Shown here: one piece after another, positions 5,304 to 5,744 of the stretch
Numbering within the stretch: position 1 is the stretch's first letter
Layout: each line of letters opens with the position of its first letter
DNA from: Clostridia bacterium
GTDB taxonomy: Bacteria; Bacillota; Clostridia; HGM11327
Direction of reading: 5' to 3'
Assembly (NCBI GenBank): GCA_017935525.1
Contig: JAGBHJ010000130.1
Location: forward strand, 1 to 5,744
DNA length: 5,744 nt
Translations under genes and position numbers: made by a program
The notes under the pieces: model-generated
Told to the model about the DNA's origin: nothing
The model's input: only the letters and a program-made list of their open reading frames with translations
The model's database searches: none

Positions 5304-5744
5304 TTAGTCGTTCTCGTAGAGCTTGATGAATCTCTGGAGTCTCTCGAACTTAGCCTTTGCAGCCTTTTCAGCGTCTGCGAAGAGCTGTTCAGCAACCTCA
5401 GGGAACTGCTGAGCAAGACGGCTGTAACGTGTTTCACTCTTGATGAAGTCAACGTAGCTTGCCGTAGGCTCCTTGCAATCCAAGGAGAAGGGATTCTTGC
5501 CCTCTGCCTTCAATGCAGGGTTGTATCTGAAGAGCTGCCAGTAGCCTGCCTCAACTGCCTTCTTCATCTCGGACTGGCAGTTTGTCATGCCGCCCTTAAC
5601 GCCGTGCATCTCACAAGGTGCATAGCCGATGATGAGGGACGGACCCGGGTAAGCCTCAGCCTCTGTAAGAGCCTTGATAGTCTGGTTCATATCAGCGCCC
5701 ATAGCGATCTGTGCAACGTATACGTAGCCGTAAGACATAGCGAT
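5304..5744 (-). CDS. nifJ: Pyruvate:ferredoxin (flavodoxin) oxidoreductase, C-terminal part (gene cut by window edge)
   Basis: The last 146 codons and stop of PFOR, the homodimeric enzyme that converts pyruvate and CoA to acetyl-CoA and CO2 with reduction of ferredoxin. The visible part is the end of the thiamine-diphosphate domain: SYGYVYVAQIAMGADMNQT, EAYPGPSLIIGYAPC, then GYWQLFRYNP, the NPFSLDCKEP segment, SETRYSRLAQQFPE and the tail LQRFIKLYEND. The cysteine in APCEMHG (visible residue 44) sits where the fourth ligand of the cluster nearest the thiamine lies in Desulfovibrio africanus PFOR (Cys1071). The protein stops about 100 residues after it, so the roughly 60-residue C-terminal extension of the D. 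africanus enzyme is absent, as in many clostridial PFORs. Codon use differs from its neighbours: all 12 lysines are AAG, as expected of a very highly expressed gene. A strong terminator follows. The start is outside the window. Confidence 0.96.
   Translation of the reverse strand: MAMSYGYVYVAQIAMGADMNQTIKALTEAEAYPGPSLIIGYAPCEMHGVKGGMTNCQSEMKKAVEAGYWQLFRYNPALKAEGKNPFSLDCKEPTASYVDFIKSETRYSRLAQQFPEVAEQLFADAEKAAKAKFERLQRFIKLYEND

Overview
The window looks like chromosomal DNA of an anaerobic Firmicute of the Clostridia type. The evidence is a pyruvate:ferredoxin oxidoreductase (PFOR), an oxygen-sensitive radical SAM protein of the PflX type, AGGAG-like ribosome binding sites, a near-consensus sigma-A promoter and a balanced base composition. 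I cannot name the genus. All convincing genes lie on the minus strand, so the window reads from right to left.

Right edge (5744 to 5246): the C-terminal 146 codons of a PFOR gene whose upstream part lies outside the window. It is followed by a strong intrinsic terminator with a 12-bp stem, a GAAA tetraloop and a T run. Next comes a short AT-rich intergenic stretch with a textbook promoter (-35 TTGACT, 17-bp spacer, -10 TATAAT) and a small dyad over the expected transcription start.

Main block (5138 to 112): five genes behind that promoter, packed so tightly that they almost certainly form one operon. In order of transcription they are a small HemG-like flavodoxin-domain protein, a two-helix membrane protein with a TPM-like outer domain (11-bp overlap with the flavodoxin gene), a 715-residue cytoplasmic Sel1-repeat protein (11-bp gap), a FabG-like short-chain dehydrogenase/reductase (10-bp gap) and a PflX-type radical SAM protein (1-bp gap). 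No further promoter or terminator is evident inside the block.

Left edge (111 to 1): no convincing terminator follows the radical SAM gene. A short open frame starts at an ATG at position 54 and runs off the edge. It may be the beginning of another gene or chance.

Functionally, three of the five operon products are redox enzymes (FMN, NAD(P)H and [4Fe-4S]/SAM). The other two look like a membrane component and a protein-interaction scaffold. No substrate can be read from the sequence. The group could be an uncharacterised redox or maturation pathway, or simply a housekeeping operon of mixed content. The window holds no RNA gene, CRISPR array, insertion sequence or phage gene that I can see.
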